Shown here piece after piece: positions 51,357-61,055 of a stretch of DNA of 64,000 nucleotides (its first letter is position 1; each line of letters opens with the position of its first letter). The notes beneath the pieces were generated by a model, which worked only from the letters and a program-made list of their open reading frames with translations, was not told where the DNA came from and made no database searches. The DNA is from Aequorivita capsosiphonis DSM 23843 (GTDB taxonomy: Bacteria; Bacteroidota; Bacteroidia; Flavobacteriales; Flavobacteriaceae). The position numbers were made by a program, and so were the translations under genes. The DNA lies in assembly GCF_000429125.1 (NCBI RefSeq), contig NZ_AUBG01000020.1, forward strand, positions 1-64,000. Direction: 5' to 3'.

Positions 51357-54300
51357 ATGATCAGAAAGTTTATTGAACGACCCGTTCTATCGAGCGTTGT
51401 TTCCATTATCATATTAATTTTGGGAGTGTTAGGGATAACTGCCCTACCTACTACTCAATATCCAGAAATTGCCCCGCCTACCGTTCAGGTTTCTGCCACT
51501 TATCCTGGTGCAAACGCAGCGACGGTTCTTGAGAGTGTAATTATACCTATTGAAGAACAAATCAATGGTGTTGAAGGGATGACCTATATTACCTCAACTG
51601 CCAGTAACAATGGTAGTGCCAGCATCAATGTGTTTTTTGATCAAGATGTAGATCCAGATATTGCAGCGGTGAATGTACAGAACCGTGTGGCACGTGCAAG
51701 TGCATTGTTGCCATCAGAGGTAACCCAATCTGGGGTAATTACCCAAAAACAACAGACGAGTGCTTTGATGTTCCTTACGGTGTATTCCGAAAACGAAGAT
51801 TATGACGGTACGTACATCCAAAACTATTTGAATATCAACGTGCTTCCTGAATTAAAAAGGATTAATGGTGTTGGGGGTGTAAACGTATTTGGAAGTAAGG
51901 ATTACGCGATGCGTATTTGGCTAAAACCAGAGAAATTGGCCGCCTATAAATTGGAGCCATCAGATATTACTGCCGCGATTAAAGAGCAAAGTAGAGAAGC
52001 TGCAGCTGGTTCTTTGGGACAAAATGACGCCCAATCTTTTGAGTATGTACTAACTTATAGTGGTAGATATAAAGAAGCTTCACAATATGAAGATATCGTA
52101 ATTAAATCTTTAGGAAATGGAAAATTCCTTACTCTTAAAGATGTGGCTGATGTAGAATTGGATGCCCAAAACTATGGTTCTATTTCATATACCAACGGAA
52201 ATCCAGGTGTAAGTTTGGCTATTTATCAAACTGCCGGTTCGAATGCACAGGAAATTATCCGCACCGTTCACGAGAAGTTTGAAGAGTTAAACAAGGACTT
52301 CCCTACAGGAATGAAGTACATTGTAAACTTCGATACCAATGAGTTTTTGGAAGCCTCCATTAGCAAAGTAATTACAACACTTATTGAAGCCTTTATTTTG
52401 GTTTTTATAGTGGTATTTATTTTCTTACAGGACTTTAGATCTACCCTAATTCCGGCAATTGCAGTTCCGGTTTCAATTATTGGAACGTTCTTTTTCCTAA
52501 ACCTTTTTGGATATTCCATTAACTTACTTACACTTTTTGCTCTTGTATTGGCAATTGGTATTGTGGTGGATGACGCCATTGTGGTCGTGGAAGCAGTCCA
52601 CGCCAAACTCGAGGAAGGGGAGAAAAATGCTTTAAAAGCTACACATTCTGCGATGGATGAGATTACTGGGGCTATTATTTCTATTACTCTAGTGATGGCA
52701 GCTGTATTTATTCCGGTAACCTTTATTACAGGGCCCACTGGTGTTTTCTATGAACAGTTTGGGGTCACACTTATTGTCGCAATTGTAATTTCAGCGGTAA
52801 ACGCACTTACCTTGAGTCCGGCATTATGTGCCATTTTCCTTAAATCGCACGATGAAGAGGTCAAGAAGAAGAATTTGATGGGTAGATTTTTCAGTAAATT
52901 TAATACCGCATTTACTGTCACTACCAATAAATACGTAAAATCCTTAGGTTTTTTATATAAGCACAAATGGATTAGCGTGGTTTTCCTTGTAGTATGTGTG
53001 GTTGGAATTGTCTGGGCATCCAATACAACTCCAACAGGTTTCGTACCGGATGAGGATAGAGGGCTAATCTTTGCAAATATTGAATTGCCACCAGGAGCTT
53101 CTTTAGATAGAACAGTAGCAGCAACGAATGAATTAGGTGAGAAGATAAAAGACATCCCTGGAATTAGTGACTTTTCCCTTGTAAATGGTTTTAGTATTAT
53201 TAGCGGTTCTGGTAGTAACTACGGGATTAGTTTTATAAAACTTGATAATTGGGCCGATAGAAAGGATGATGACAAATCTGTGGAAGCGATTACGGGAAAA
53301 CTTTTCCAAGCTGCCGCAACAATTCCTGATGCTAAGATTCTCTTCTTTCAACCGCCGAGTGTTCCAGGTTTTGGAATTTCATCCGGATTTGAAATGAAGG
53401 TCTTGGATAGAACAGGAGGTAGTTTTAATGATCTTAGTGCCGCAACACAAACCTATCTGCAGGAACTTATGCAGCGGCCAGAAATTATGTATGCGCAATC
53501 TTCCTTCAACACAGATTATCCACAATATGAAATAGATGTTGATATTGATAAAGCGAAAGAGGCAGGAATTAGCGTGAGTTCTATTCTTACGACCTTACAA
53601 GGATATATCGGAAGTATTTATGCAGCTGATTTCTCCAGATATGGAAAGCAATACCGCGTCTTTGTTCAAGCATTACCTGAAGATAGAGCTACCGTAGGAA
53701 GTTTGAATCAAATGTTTGTGAGAAACGCACAAAACGAAATGGCGCCGATAACAGAATTTATTAGCTTAAAACGAGTTTACGGACCACAATCGGTAACGCG
53801 ATTCAACCTTTTCAACTCTGCGAGTGTAAACGGGGCAGCGGCTCCTGGGTATTCTTCTGGAGATGCTATTGCCGCGGTGCAGGAGGTAAGTAAAAATTTA
53901 CCTCAAGAGTATTCTATTGCATTCTCAGGGCTTACACGTGAGGAAATTTCAGCAGGTAATCAAACCACGTTTATTTTTATTCTGGTTATTATATTTGTGT
54001 ACTTTATTCTAGCTGCACAATATGAAAGTTATCTGATTCCATTTTCAGTAATCCTTTCGGTACCAATTGGGGTTTTTGGTGCCTATGTTGTCACAAAATT
54101 CGCTGGGTTGGAAAACAACGTTTTCTTCCAAATTGCCCTCATAATGCTTATAGGACTCCTTGCGAAGAACGCGATTCTTATTGTGGAGTTTGCACTGCAA
54201 AGGCGAAGACACGGGTTTACACGTATGGAGGCCGCTTTTGAAGGTGCCAAAGCGAGACTTCGACCTATCTTAATGACATCCCTAGCATTTATTGTAGGAT

Positions 54301-54500
54301 TGTTACCACTAGTATTTGCCTCTGGAATTGGGGCACGAGGTAACAGAGCTATTGGTACGGGTGCCGTTGGTGGTTTGTTGATTGGTACTATATTCGGAGT
54401 ATTTGTTATTCCTATTCTGTATATCTTTTTTCAATATCTACAGGATAAAATGAACAAAACGCCAGATAAATTGGAAAAAGTAGCTGAAGATGAAAACTAA
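51357..54500 (+). CDS. RND efflux pump permease (HAE1/AcrB family)
   Basis: 1047 residues, the AcrB size. Proton-driven drug exporter of the inner membrane. N-terminal FIERPVLSSVVSIIILILGV is TM1; the two large periplasmic loops and twelve TM helices are present in order. The TM4 proton-relay pair is in GIVVDDAIVVVEA, and GLLAKNAILIVEFA is the conserved TM10 segment. Substrate class (hydrophobic drugs) is inferred from family. Overlap of the pump stop with an upstream start of the channel gene suggests coupling. Confidence 0.96.
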   Translation: MIRKFIERPVLSSVVSIIILILGVLGITALPTTQYPEIAPPTVQVSATYPGANAATVLESVIIPIEEQINGVEGMTYITSTASNNGSASINVFFDQDVDPDIAAVNVQNRVARASALLPSEVTQSGVITQKQQTSALMFLTVYSENEDYDGTYIQNYLNINVLPELKRINGVGGVNVFGSKDYAMRIWLKPEKLAAYKLEPSDITAAIKEQSREAAAGSLGQNDAQSFEYVLTYSGRYKEASQYEDIVIKSLGNGKFLTLKDVADVELDAQNYGSISYTNGNPGVSLAIYQTAGSNAQEIIRTVHEKFEELNKDFPTGMKYIVNFDTNEFLEASISKVITTLIEAFILVFIVVFIFLQDFRSTLIPAIAVPVSIIGTFFFLNLFGYSINLLTLFALVLAIGIVVDDAIVVVEAVHAKLEEGEKNALKATHSAMDEITGAIISITLVMAAVFIPVTFITGPTGVFYEQFGVTLIVAIVISAVNALTLSPALCAIFLKSHDEEVKKKNLMGRFFSKFNTAFTVTTNKYVKSLGFLYKHKWISVVFLVVCVVGIVWASNTTPTGFVPDEDRGLIFANIELPPGASLDRTVAATNELGEKIKDIPGISDFSLVNGFSIISGSGSNYGISFIKLDNWADRKDDDKSVEAITGKLFQAAATIPDAKILFFQPPSVPGFGISSGFEMKVLDRTGGSFNDLSAATQTYLQELMQRPEIMYAQSSFNTDYPQYEIDVDIDKAKEAGISVSSILTTLQGYIGSIYAADFSRYGKQYRVFVQALPEDRATVGSLNQMFVRNAQNEMAPITEFISLKRVYGPQSVTRFNLFNSASVNGAAAPGYSSGDAIAAVQEVSKNLPQEYSIAFSGLTREEISAGNQTTFIFILVIIFVYFILAAQYESYLIPFSVILSVPIGVFGAYVVTKFAGLENNVFFQIALIMLIGLLAKNAILIVEFALQRRRHGFTRMEAAFEGAKARLRPILMTSLAFIVGLLPLVFASGIGARGNRAIGTGAVGGLLIGTIFGVFVIPILYIFFQYLQDKMNKTPDKLEKVAEDEN

Positions 54501-54513
54501 AAGAAATCATACT

Positions 54514-55905
54514 ATGAAATTTATAAAAGGAGTTGCATTAACTCTAGTCTTCTTGTCGCTTCAATCTTGTTTTGTTGCAAAAGAATACACAAGACCCGAA
54601 ACGGTTGTTGAATCACAGAATTTCCGAACAGACCAGTTGCCACAAGACAGTTTGTCTATGGCAACAATGTCTTGGAAGGAGATATTTACAGATCCTATTC
54701 TTCAAAATTATATAGAAGAAGGCCTTAATAATAATATGGATATTCGCATTGCATTGCAACAAATAGCAATTGCCGAAGCATACGTGAAGCAAGGCAAAGC
54801 AGGATATTTTCCTACCTTAAATGGAACCGCAACAGCAGCCCATCAAGAGTTTTCAGCTAGCAGTCAATATGCTGGACAGACTTCTTCAGCAAATCAATTT
54901 GAAGTTGCCGGTGGACTTTCTTGGGAAGCAGATATTTGGGGAAAAATACGAAGTACAAAACGCGCTTCAGATGCTACTTATTTGCAATCTGTTGCAGCCC
55001 ATCAAGCCGTAAAGAGTAGATTGGTAGCAAATATTGCGTCAACCTATTATCAGCTTTTGGCTATAGACGAACAGATTCGCGTTACTGAAGAAACGATAGA
55101 AACTCGCTCAAAAGGGTTGGAAACAACAATAGCATTAAAAGACGCTGGTAATGTTACTGAAGTAGGGGTAAAACAAACCGAGGCGCAACTTTATACAGCT
55201 CAAGCTATTTTAATAGATTTAAAAACCCAAAGTCGCCTAGTTGAAAATACGTTGTCTATTCTTTTAGGAAGTGCTCCGCATAATATTACCAGAAGTAGTT
55301 TAGAAGAGCAAAGTATCGATATTCCGTTGAAAACTGGTTTTCCATCACAATTGTTGAGTAACAGACCTGATGTTATTGCTGCAGAATACAGTTTGGTAAA
55401 TGCTTTTGAACTTACAAATGTAGCGCGAAGTAGTTTTTATCCTTCGCTTACGCTTAATGCAAATGGCGGATTTCAAAGTTTGGAGTTAGATAAACTTTTT
55501 AATGTGAATTCATTATTCGCATCTGTTGTTGGTGGGTTAACACAACCTATTTTCAACAGTAGAAAGATAAGGACGCAGTATGAAGTTTCTCAAGCACAAC
55601 AGGAACAGGCTTTGTTGCAATTTAAATACGCCTTGTTGGTTGCAGGCAAAGAAGTCTCAGATGCTATGTATTCCATAGAAGCGGCTTCAGAAAAGATAAC
55701 AGTTAAGGAAAGCGAGAACGACGCCTATAATTTGGCTACAGATTATTCCCAAGAATTATTGGATAATGGTTTGGTAAATTATTTGGAAGTTTTGACCGCT
55801 CAAGAACGCGCATTAAGTTCTAACCTAGATTTGGTTGCAGCAAAAAATAATCGCCTACAGGCCATCGTAGATTTATACGAAGCCCTTGGTGGCGGTTGGA
55901 GATAG
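54514..55905 (+). CDS. Outer membrane efflux channel (TolC/OprM, NodT family) lipoprotein
   Basis: 463 residues from the ATG at 54514, giving a compact lipoprotein signal with Cys at residue 19 (LSLQSC); an ATG at 54490 overlapping the pump stop is an alternative. Two OEP repeats: long coiled-coil helices (about residues 95-255 and 300-450), with GLSWEADIWGKIRS and LSNRPDVIAAEYSL as landmarks of the NodT group. Forms the outer membrane duct of the tripartite pump. A strong terminator follows. Confidence 0.94.
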   Translation: MKFIKGVALTLVFLSLQSCFVAKEYTRPETVVESQNFRTDQLPQDSLSMATMSWKEIFTDPILQNYIEEGLNNNMDIRIALQQIAIAEAYVKQGKAGYFPTLNGTATAAHQEFSASSQYAGQTSSANQFEVAGGLSWEADIWGKIRSTKRASDATYLQSVAAHQAVKSRLVANIASTYYQLLAIDEQIRVTEETIETRSKGLETTIALKDAGNVTEVGVKQTEAQLYTAQAILIDLKTQSRLVENTLSILLGSAPHNITRSSLEEQSIDIPLKTGFPSQLLSNRPDVIAAEYSLVNAFELTNVARSSFYPSLTLNANGGFQSLELDKLFNVNSLFASVVGGLTQPIFNSRKIRTQYEVSQAQQEQALLQFKYALLVAGKEVSDAMYSIEAASEKITVKESENDAYNLATDYSQELLDNGLVNYLEVLTAQERALSSNLDLVAAKNNRLQAIVDLYEALGGGWR

Positions 55906-55942
55906 TAACTTTTTTCATTTTGGTTAATTAGTTGGTTGATTG

Positions 55943-55976
55943 ACTGCCTTGGCGTTTTTGCTGAGGCAGTTTTTTT
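55943..55976 (+). terminator. Terminator of the efflux operon
   Basis: ACTGCCT pairs with AGGCAGT (55943-55949 with 55964-55970), extended inside by GC/GC around a T-rich loop, followed by a run of seven Ts. Confidence 0.85.
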
Positions 55977-56026
55977 ATGTCTATATGTTTTATAGCTACT
56001 GAAGACTTATTTCCTATTTTCGTGAA

Positions 56027-58528
56027 ATGAAAAACCTGTCATTTCTACTTATTGTTTTATTAGTTATTTTTATTTCTTGTGAAGAATCTGCCAATGAAAC
56101 CATTTTACTAAATGATGGCTGGCAATTTTCAGAAATTGAAACCAACGAATGGCAAGCTGCCGAAGTGCCAGGAACAGTTCAAGCAGACCTATTGCGATTG
56201 GGTAAAATTCCAAATCCATTTTTGAAAAATAACGAAGACTCCATCCAATGGATTTCAACCAAAAACTGGCAATTCAAAAAGAGCTTTTCTATTTCAGATG
56301 AAATTTTAAAAAAGCAAAAACATCTTCTGAATTTTGAAGGATTGGATACCTATGCCAAAGTTTTTTTAAACGACAGCCTTATTCTTTCCGCCAACAACGC
56401 TTTCAGAACTTGGGAAGTTGAAGTAAGCAAACTACTAAAACCTGAAAACCAACTTTTGGTGGTTTTCACAAATATCGATTCCGTAGAAAAAGAGAAAGCT
56501 TCCGACCTCGATTATAAACTACCGGATGATGCCCGCGTTTTCAGTAGAAAACCACAATATCAATCCGGTTGGGATTGGGGACCGATTATAAAAACAATGG
56601 GAATTTGGCGTGAAATTTATCTCACAAGTTACAATGAAGCAAGAATTAATGATGTCTTTCTTCAAACAAAATCCATTTCTGATTCAATTGCTGAGGTTGT
56701 TGCCAAGTTTGAAGTAGATGTTTTAGGCGAAGAAGAATTCACTATTAAAATCACCAATAAAAGGACTGGAGAAAGTTTTTCTGAAACCTTTGAAACAACG
56801 CCAAATCAAAAGCAATACAAGATTCCCTTCAGCATAAAAAACCCTAAACTTTGGTGGACGCATAATCTAGGCGAAGCATTTCTTTATGACATTCAAGTTG
56901 AGTTGATCCATAATGGAACTGTTTTAGAAACCCATTCAAAAAAACTGGGAATTCGATCTATTGAATTGATCACCGAAAAAGATTCCATAGGCGAAAGTTT
57001 CTATTTTAAATTAAATGGAAAACCTGTTTATATGAAAGGCGCCAACTACATTCCGCAGGAAATGATGGAAACTAAGCTTAATCGTCAAAAATATGCTGAT
57101 CTTATCGATGATGCGGTTTTAGCTAATATGAATATGCTTCGCGTTTGGGGCGGTGGGATTTACGAAGATGATTATTTCTATGACTTATGTGATGAAAACG
57201 GAATTTTAATCTGGCAGGATTTTATGTTCGCCGGTGGAATGTATCCAGGTGATAAAGCGTTTCTAAGCAACGTAAAGCCTGAAGCGATAGATAATGTAAA
57301 ACGTCTGCGAAATCACGCGAGTATCGCGCTATGGTGTGGTAACAACGAAATCAGCGAAGGTTGGGCGCGTTGGGGTTGGCAAGATGGAAAAGAGGAAGCT
57401 CATAAGGAGGAAATCGCACAAACCTATAAAACCATTTTCAACGAAATATTACCGCAAGTAGTGGATAGTTTAAACCCAAGCATCAATTATTGGGAAAGTT
57501 CTCCAAAATACGGTCGTGGCGACAAACGCTACCAATTTGAAGGCGATGCCCACGACTGGTGGGTTTGGCACGATGGCTATCCATTTGAACATTTTGAAGA
57601 GGAAGTGCCACGATTTATGAGCGAATTCGGATTTCAATCTTTTCCGGATATTGAAACTATTGAATATGCCACGGGCAGGGATTCTGTTATTATGAATGAT
57701 TCTCTTTTTGCAAACCATCAAAAACACAAAAGAGGATTTCAAATTATCGACGAATATATGGCGCGGGATTTTCCAGTTCCAAAGAATGGCGAAGATTACG
57801 TTTATATGAGCCAAGTTCTACAAGCCTATGGCATCACAAAAGGAATCCACGCCCACCGCAGAGCAAAACCCTATAATATGGGCACGCTTTATTGGCAATT
57901 GAATGACCTTTGGCCGGTTGTTTCTTGGTCGAGTATAGACTATTTAGGAAATTGGAAAGCCTTGCATTACCACGTAAAAAAGTCATTTGAAAATGTTTTG
58001 ATTTCTGCGGAAGAGAAAAATGACTCCCTAGACATTTTTGTCATAAACGATACATTTAAAAGCATATCGGATACACTTTCCATCGAATTGATAGATTTTT
58101 ATGGAAATCAAATTTTTCAAAAGAAGATCCCAGAAGTAAGTTCTGAAAACAGCAGTGAAATTCTATTTTCACTTCCCTTGAAAAACTTGAAGTTTGACCA
58201 AGCAGCAAGTGTTTTAAAAGTGAATTTTGGAGAAAGTGAGTATTTGCATTATTTTGTAAAGCCGAAGGATTTGAAACTCGGCGAAGATGAAGTTGAAGTC
58301 GAAGTTCAAGATGAAATTAAAACCGAAATTAAGAAACATATTTTCAAAATCACTCTTTCTTCAAAAACCCTTCAAAAAAACGTATTTCTTAGTGCAGAAA
58401 GCGAGGGAAAGTGGAGTGATAATTATTTTGATTTGTTGCCCAACCAACCCAAAACCATTTACTTTTATACCAACAGCACAACCCCACCAAAGTTGCAGTA
58501 CAAAACCTTAAACCAATTTATAAAATAA
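56027..58528 (+). CDS. GH2 beta-mannosidase lipoprotein
   Basis: 833 residues; lipobox VIFISC near residue 18. Domain order: jelly-roll sugar-binding (30-200), Ig-like domain, TIM barrel with acid/base Glu441 in WCGNNEISEG and nucleophile Glu533 in MSEFGFQSF, and C-terminal Ig-like domains. GGGIYEDDYFYDLCDENGI and WQDFMFAGG are typical of beta-mannosidases of family GH2. It removes terminal beta-mannose from glycans. The next gene (GH20) starts 2 bases after its stop, so the pair probably degrades N-glycan-like or chitobiose-mannose material together. Confidence 0.93.
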   Translation: MKNLSFLLIVLLVIFISCEESANETILLNDGWQFSEIETNEWQAAEVPGTVQADLLRLGKIPNPFLKNNEDSIQWISTKNWQFKKSFSISDEILKKQKHLLNFEGLDTYAKVFLNDSLILSANNAFRTWEVEVSKLLKPENQLLVVFTNIDSVEKEKASDLDYKLPDDARVFSRKPQYQSGWDWGPIIKTMGIWREIYLTSYNEARINDVFLQTKSISDSIAEVVAKFEVDVLGEEEFTIKITNKRTGESFSETFETTPNQKQYKIPFSIKNPKLWWTHNLGEAFLYDIQVELIHNGTVLETHSKKLGIRSIELITEKDSIGESFYFKLNGKPVYMKGANYIPQEMMETKLNRQKYADLIDDAVLANMNMLRVWGGGIYEDDYFYDLCDENGILIWQDFMFAGGMYPGDKAFLSNVKPEAIDNVKRLRNHASIALWCGNNEISEGWARWGWQDGKEEAHKEEIAQTYKTIFNEILPQVVDSLNPSINYWESSPKYGRGDKRYQFEGDAHDWWVWHDGYPFEHFEEEVPRFMSEFGFQSFPDIETIEYATGRDSVIMNDSLFANHQKHKRGFQIIDEYMARDFPVPKNGEDYVYMSQVLQAYGITKGIHAHRRAKPYNMGTLYWQLNDLWPVVSWSSIDYLGNWKALHYHVKKSFENVLISAEEKNDSLDIFVINDTFKSISDTLSIELIDFYGNQIFQKKIPEVSSENSSEILFSLPLKNLKFDQAASVLKVNFGESEYLHYFVKPKDLKLGEDEVEVEVQDEIKTEIKKHIFKITLSSKTLQKNVFLSAESEGKWSDNYFDLLPNQPKTIYFYTNSTTPPKLQYKTLNQFIK

Positions 58529-58530
58529 CG

Positions 58531-60849
58531 ATGCGAAATCTACCTATCCTAATTCTATCGATTTTCTGTTTCAGCGGATATTCACAAACTCAAGAAGTAG
58601 TTCTCATTCCAAAACCACAACAAATGGAAGTTCACAACGGAACTTTTATTCTTGATAAAAACACAAGTTTCTTTTTTGAAACTGAATTTGAAATCGCCGG
58701 AAACTTCTTTCAGAAATTTCTTCAAAATGGCGCTGGATTTCAGCTTTCTAAGAAATCAAAAAACAAGGCTCAGATAGTTATTGAAAAAGATGCAAGTCAG
58801 CCTTCAGAAGGTTATTCTTTAGAAATTTCAGATTCAAAAATTGGTATTAAAGCAAGTGATGCCAGCGGTGCATTTTATGCTATTCAAACTTTAAGACAGT
58901 TGCTTCCACCAGAATTGGAAAAACAAAGCCCCCTAACCCCTAATGGGGGAAATAAAAATTTGTCAGTTCCACAATTGACCATTACCGATTTTCCAGAATT
59001 CCAATACCGTGGAATGCATTTGGACGTTGCCAGACATTTTTTCGATAAAGAATTCGTAAAGAAGTACATCGCAAATCTCGCGCTTTTAAAAATGAATACG
59101 TTTCATTGGCATCTTACGGATGACCAAGGTTGGCGTATCGAAATTAAACAATATCCAGAGTTAACAAAAAAAGGTGCTTTTCGTGAGGAAACACGAATTG
59201 GCCATTACGAAGACAAACCAGAAACCTATGACGGCAAGCGCTACGGTGGATTTTATACGCAAGAAGACATAAAGGAAGTAGTTGCTTTTGCCGCCACACA
59301 AAACATAACCATCATCCCAGAGATCGAAATGCCAGGTCACGCGCAAGCTGCTATCCATTCGTATCCTGACTTGGGCTGTACTGGCGAGCAGATTCCGGTA
59401 GCTACAACTTGGGGCGTATTTGAGGATATTTTTTGCCCGAAGGAAGAAACTTTCACCTTTTTGGAAAATGTTTTAAGTGAAGTTATGCCTTTGTTTCCTG
59501 GGGAATATATTCATATTGGCGGCGATGAAGCTCCAAAATTAAGATGGAAAAATTGTGAACATTGTCAACAATTGATAAAGGATAAAAATTTAAAAGATGA
59601 AAATGGTTTGCAGAGTTATTTCATCCATAGAATTGAAGAATTTGTAAACAGCAAAGGCAAGAAAATTATAGGCTGGGATGAGATTTTGGAAGGTGGTCTC
59701 GCACCAAATGCAACAGTAATGTCTTGGCGCGGAATGCAAGGCGGCATTGATGCTGCCAAGCAAAAACACGATGTGATTATGACGCCGGTTTCCCACGCTT
59801 ATTTCGATTATTATCAAAGTGAAAATTTGGATGAACCTACAGCAATTGGCGGATTTCTTCCCTTGAAAAAAGTGTATTCGCTAAATCCAATTCCGCACGA
59901 ATTGACTGAAGAAGAAGGAAAATATATTCTCGGCGCCCAAGCCAATTTATGGACAGAATACATTCCAACCGAAAAACAAGTGGAGTATATGGTTTTTCCG
60001 AGAATCCTTGCAATGAGTGAGGTTGTGTGGAGCGGTCCTTCCCAAAATTTTGACAAGGATTATCCCGATTTCTTTTCTCGAGTGGAAGTTTTTATGAAGC
60101 GTTTGGATGCTTTGGATATCAATTACGCCAATTATTTATACGAAGTTGAAGGCAAAATCCTGAAAAAAGATGGCAAACCTGCCGGCCGGACAGGCGGGGT
60201 TTATTACGAAATGACCACACCTACTAAAGGAAAGGAAATAAGATATTCCCTAAATAATTCTGAACAAAAAAAGTATTCCCAGCCAATTTTAATTGAAAAA
60301 GATTCCAAGATTACCGCAAACGTGTTTAAAGATGGCAAAAAATTGGGGCGTGACTTTTCCGAAGCAATAAAATATCACAAAGCAATTACAGGGAAAATTG
60401 CAATCAACGTTGAACCAAATCCGGCGTATGCGGCAGGTGGAAAAGAAGCCTTAATCAACGGAATTTCAGGAAGCGACAAACGCTACGGCGATAAGGAATG
60501 GTTAGGATTTTGGGGTGATGATTTGGAAATAACAATCGATCTGGGAAAAGACACAGAAGTGAAATCTTTAAAAACCCGATTCTTCAATTCGCCAGGAGTA
60601 TGGGTTTATTCCCCGAATGAAATGATTGTCTCCTACGAGAATTCCAAAGGAGAAGAAGTTTCCATTTCAACAAAAATAAAAGCTGAAAACGATAATTTAA
60701 TATACGTGGAGGTAGATTTAGCGAAGAACAAAAATTTGAAACCTAGATATATAAAATTGACCATTCCAAGTTACGGAATGATTCCTGATGGCTTGCAAGG
60801 TGCGGGTCATAATGCTTGGACGTTTATAGATGAAATAGTTGTTGAATAA
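58531..60849 (+). CDS. GH20 beta-N-acetylhexosaminidase
   Basis: 772 residues; signal peptide ending YSQTQ near residue 20. GH20b domain (25-150), catalytic TIM barrel with Asp332-Glu333 in HIGGDEAPK, FHWHLTDDQGWRIEIK and EIEMPGHAQAA, and C-terminal CHB/F5-8-type beta domains. It hydrolyses terminal GlcNAc/GalNAc. Two dispersed repeats are read in frame: codons for residues 133-140 (SPLTPNGG), between the GH20b and catalytic domains, and 550-557 (PAGRTGGV), after the barrel. Translation probably coupled to the mannosidase gene. Confidence 0.95.
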   Translation: MRNLPILILSIFCFSGYSQTQEVVLIPKPQQMEVHNGTFILDKNTSFFFETEFEIAGNFFQKFLQNGAGFQLSKKSKNKAQIVIEKDASQPSEGYSLEISDSKIGIKASDASGAFYAIQTLRQLLPPELEKQSPLTPNGGNKNLSVPQLTITDFPEFQYRGMHLDVARHFFDKEFVKKYIANLALLKMNTFHWHLTDDQGWRIEIKQYPELTKKGAFREETRIGHYEDKPETYDGKRYGGFYTQEDIKEVVAFAATQNITIIPEIEMPGHAQAAIHSYPDLGCTGEQIPVATTWGVFEDIFCPKEETFTFLENVLSEVMPLFPGEYIHIGGDEAPKLRWKNCEHCQQLIKDKNLKDENGLQSYFIHRIEEFVNSKGKKIIGWDEILEGGLAPNATVMSWRGMQGGIDAAKQKHDVIMTPVSHAYFDYYQSENLDEPTAIGGFLPLKKVYSLNPIPHELTEEEGKYILGAQANLWTEYIPTEKQVEYMVFPRILAMSEVVWSGPSQNFDKDYPDFFSRVEVFMKRLDALDINYANYLYEVEGKILKKDGKPAGRTGGVYYEMTTPTKGKEIRYSLNNSEQKKYSQPILIEKDSKITANVFKDGKKLGRDFSEAIKYHKAITGKIAINVEPNPAYAAGGKEALINGISGSDKRYGDKEWLGFWGDDLEITIDLGKDTEVKSLKTRFFNSPGVWVYSPNEMIVSYENSKGEEVSISTKIKAENDNLIYVEVDLAKNKNLKPRYIKLTIPSYGMIPDGLQGAGHNAWTFIDEIVVE
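58928..58950. repeat. C/G-rich repeat in frame in the hexosaminidase gene
   Basis: GCCCCCTAACCCCTAATGGG plus GGA is the inverse orientation of the unit at 39938-39959, with an altered loop (CCTAATGG instead of CCCGAAGG). It encodes PLTPNGG. Confidence 0.85.
60178..60199. repeat. CCTGCCGGCCGGACAGGCGG repeat in frame in the hexosaminidase gene
   Basis: A different palindromic family from the C/G-rich one, encoding PAGRTGGV. A relative (CCTGCCGGCAAGGCAGG) lies in the hairpin at 63012-63028. Confidence 0.7.
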
Positions 60850-60904
60850 TCCAAAACCACTTTAAACCACACTTATTATTTGGATTAGATTTATTTTTCA
60901 ATAG

Positions 60905-60989
60905 CCACGGGTTTCAGCGCGTGGTAAAAGAAGCTCTTGACCTTGGCTTTAGCCGAATGATTAGAAATATCCATTTTGGCTAAAGCCTT
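60905..60989. repeat. REP-like repeats between hexosaminidase and cutC
   Basis: CCACGGGTTTCAGCGCGTGG (60905-60924), TTGGCTTTAGCCGAA (60943-60957) and TTTGGCTAAAGCC (60975-60988). Same GCTAAAGC core as the cluster at 47651-47782. A TATCTTTA box (60994-61001) follows directly. Confidence 0.75.
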
Positions 60990-61055
60990 TTAGTATCTTT
61001 ACGATCCCCGGGATTATTATTAAAGTTCGAATTATCTAAAGATTTTAGAAAGTTT

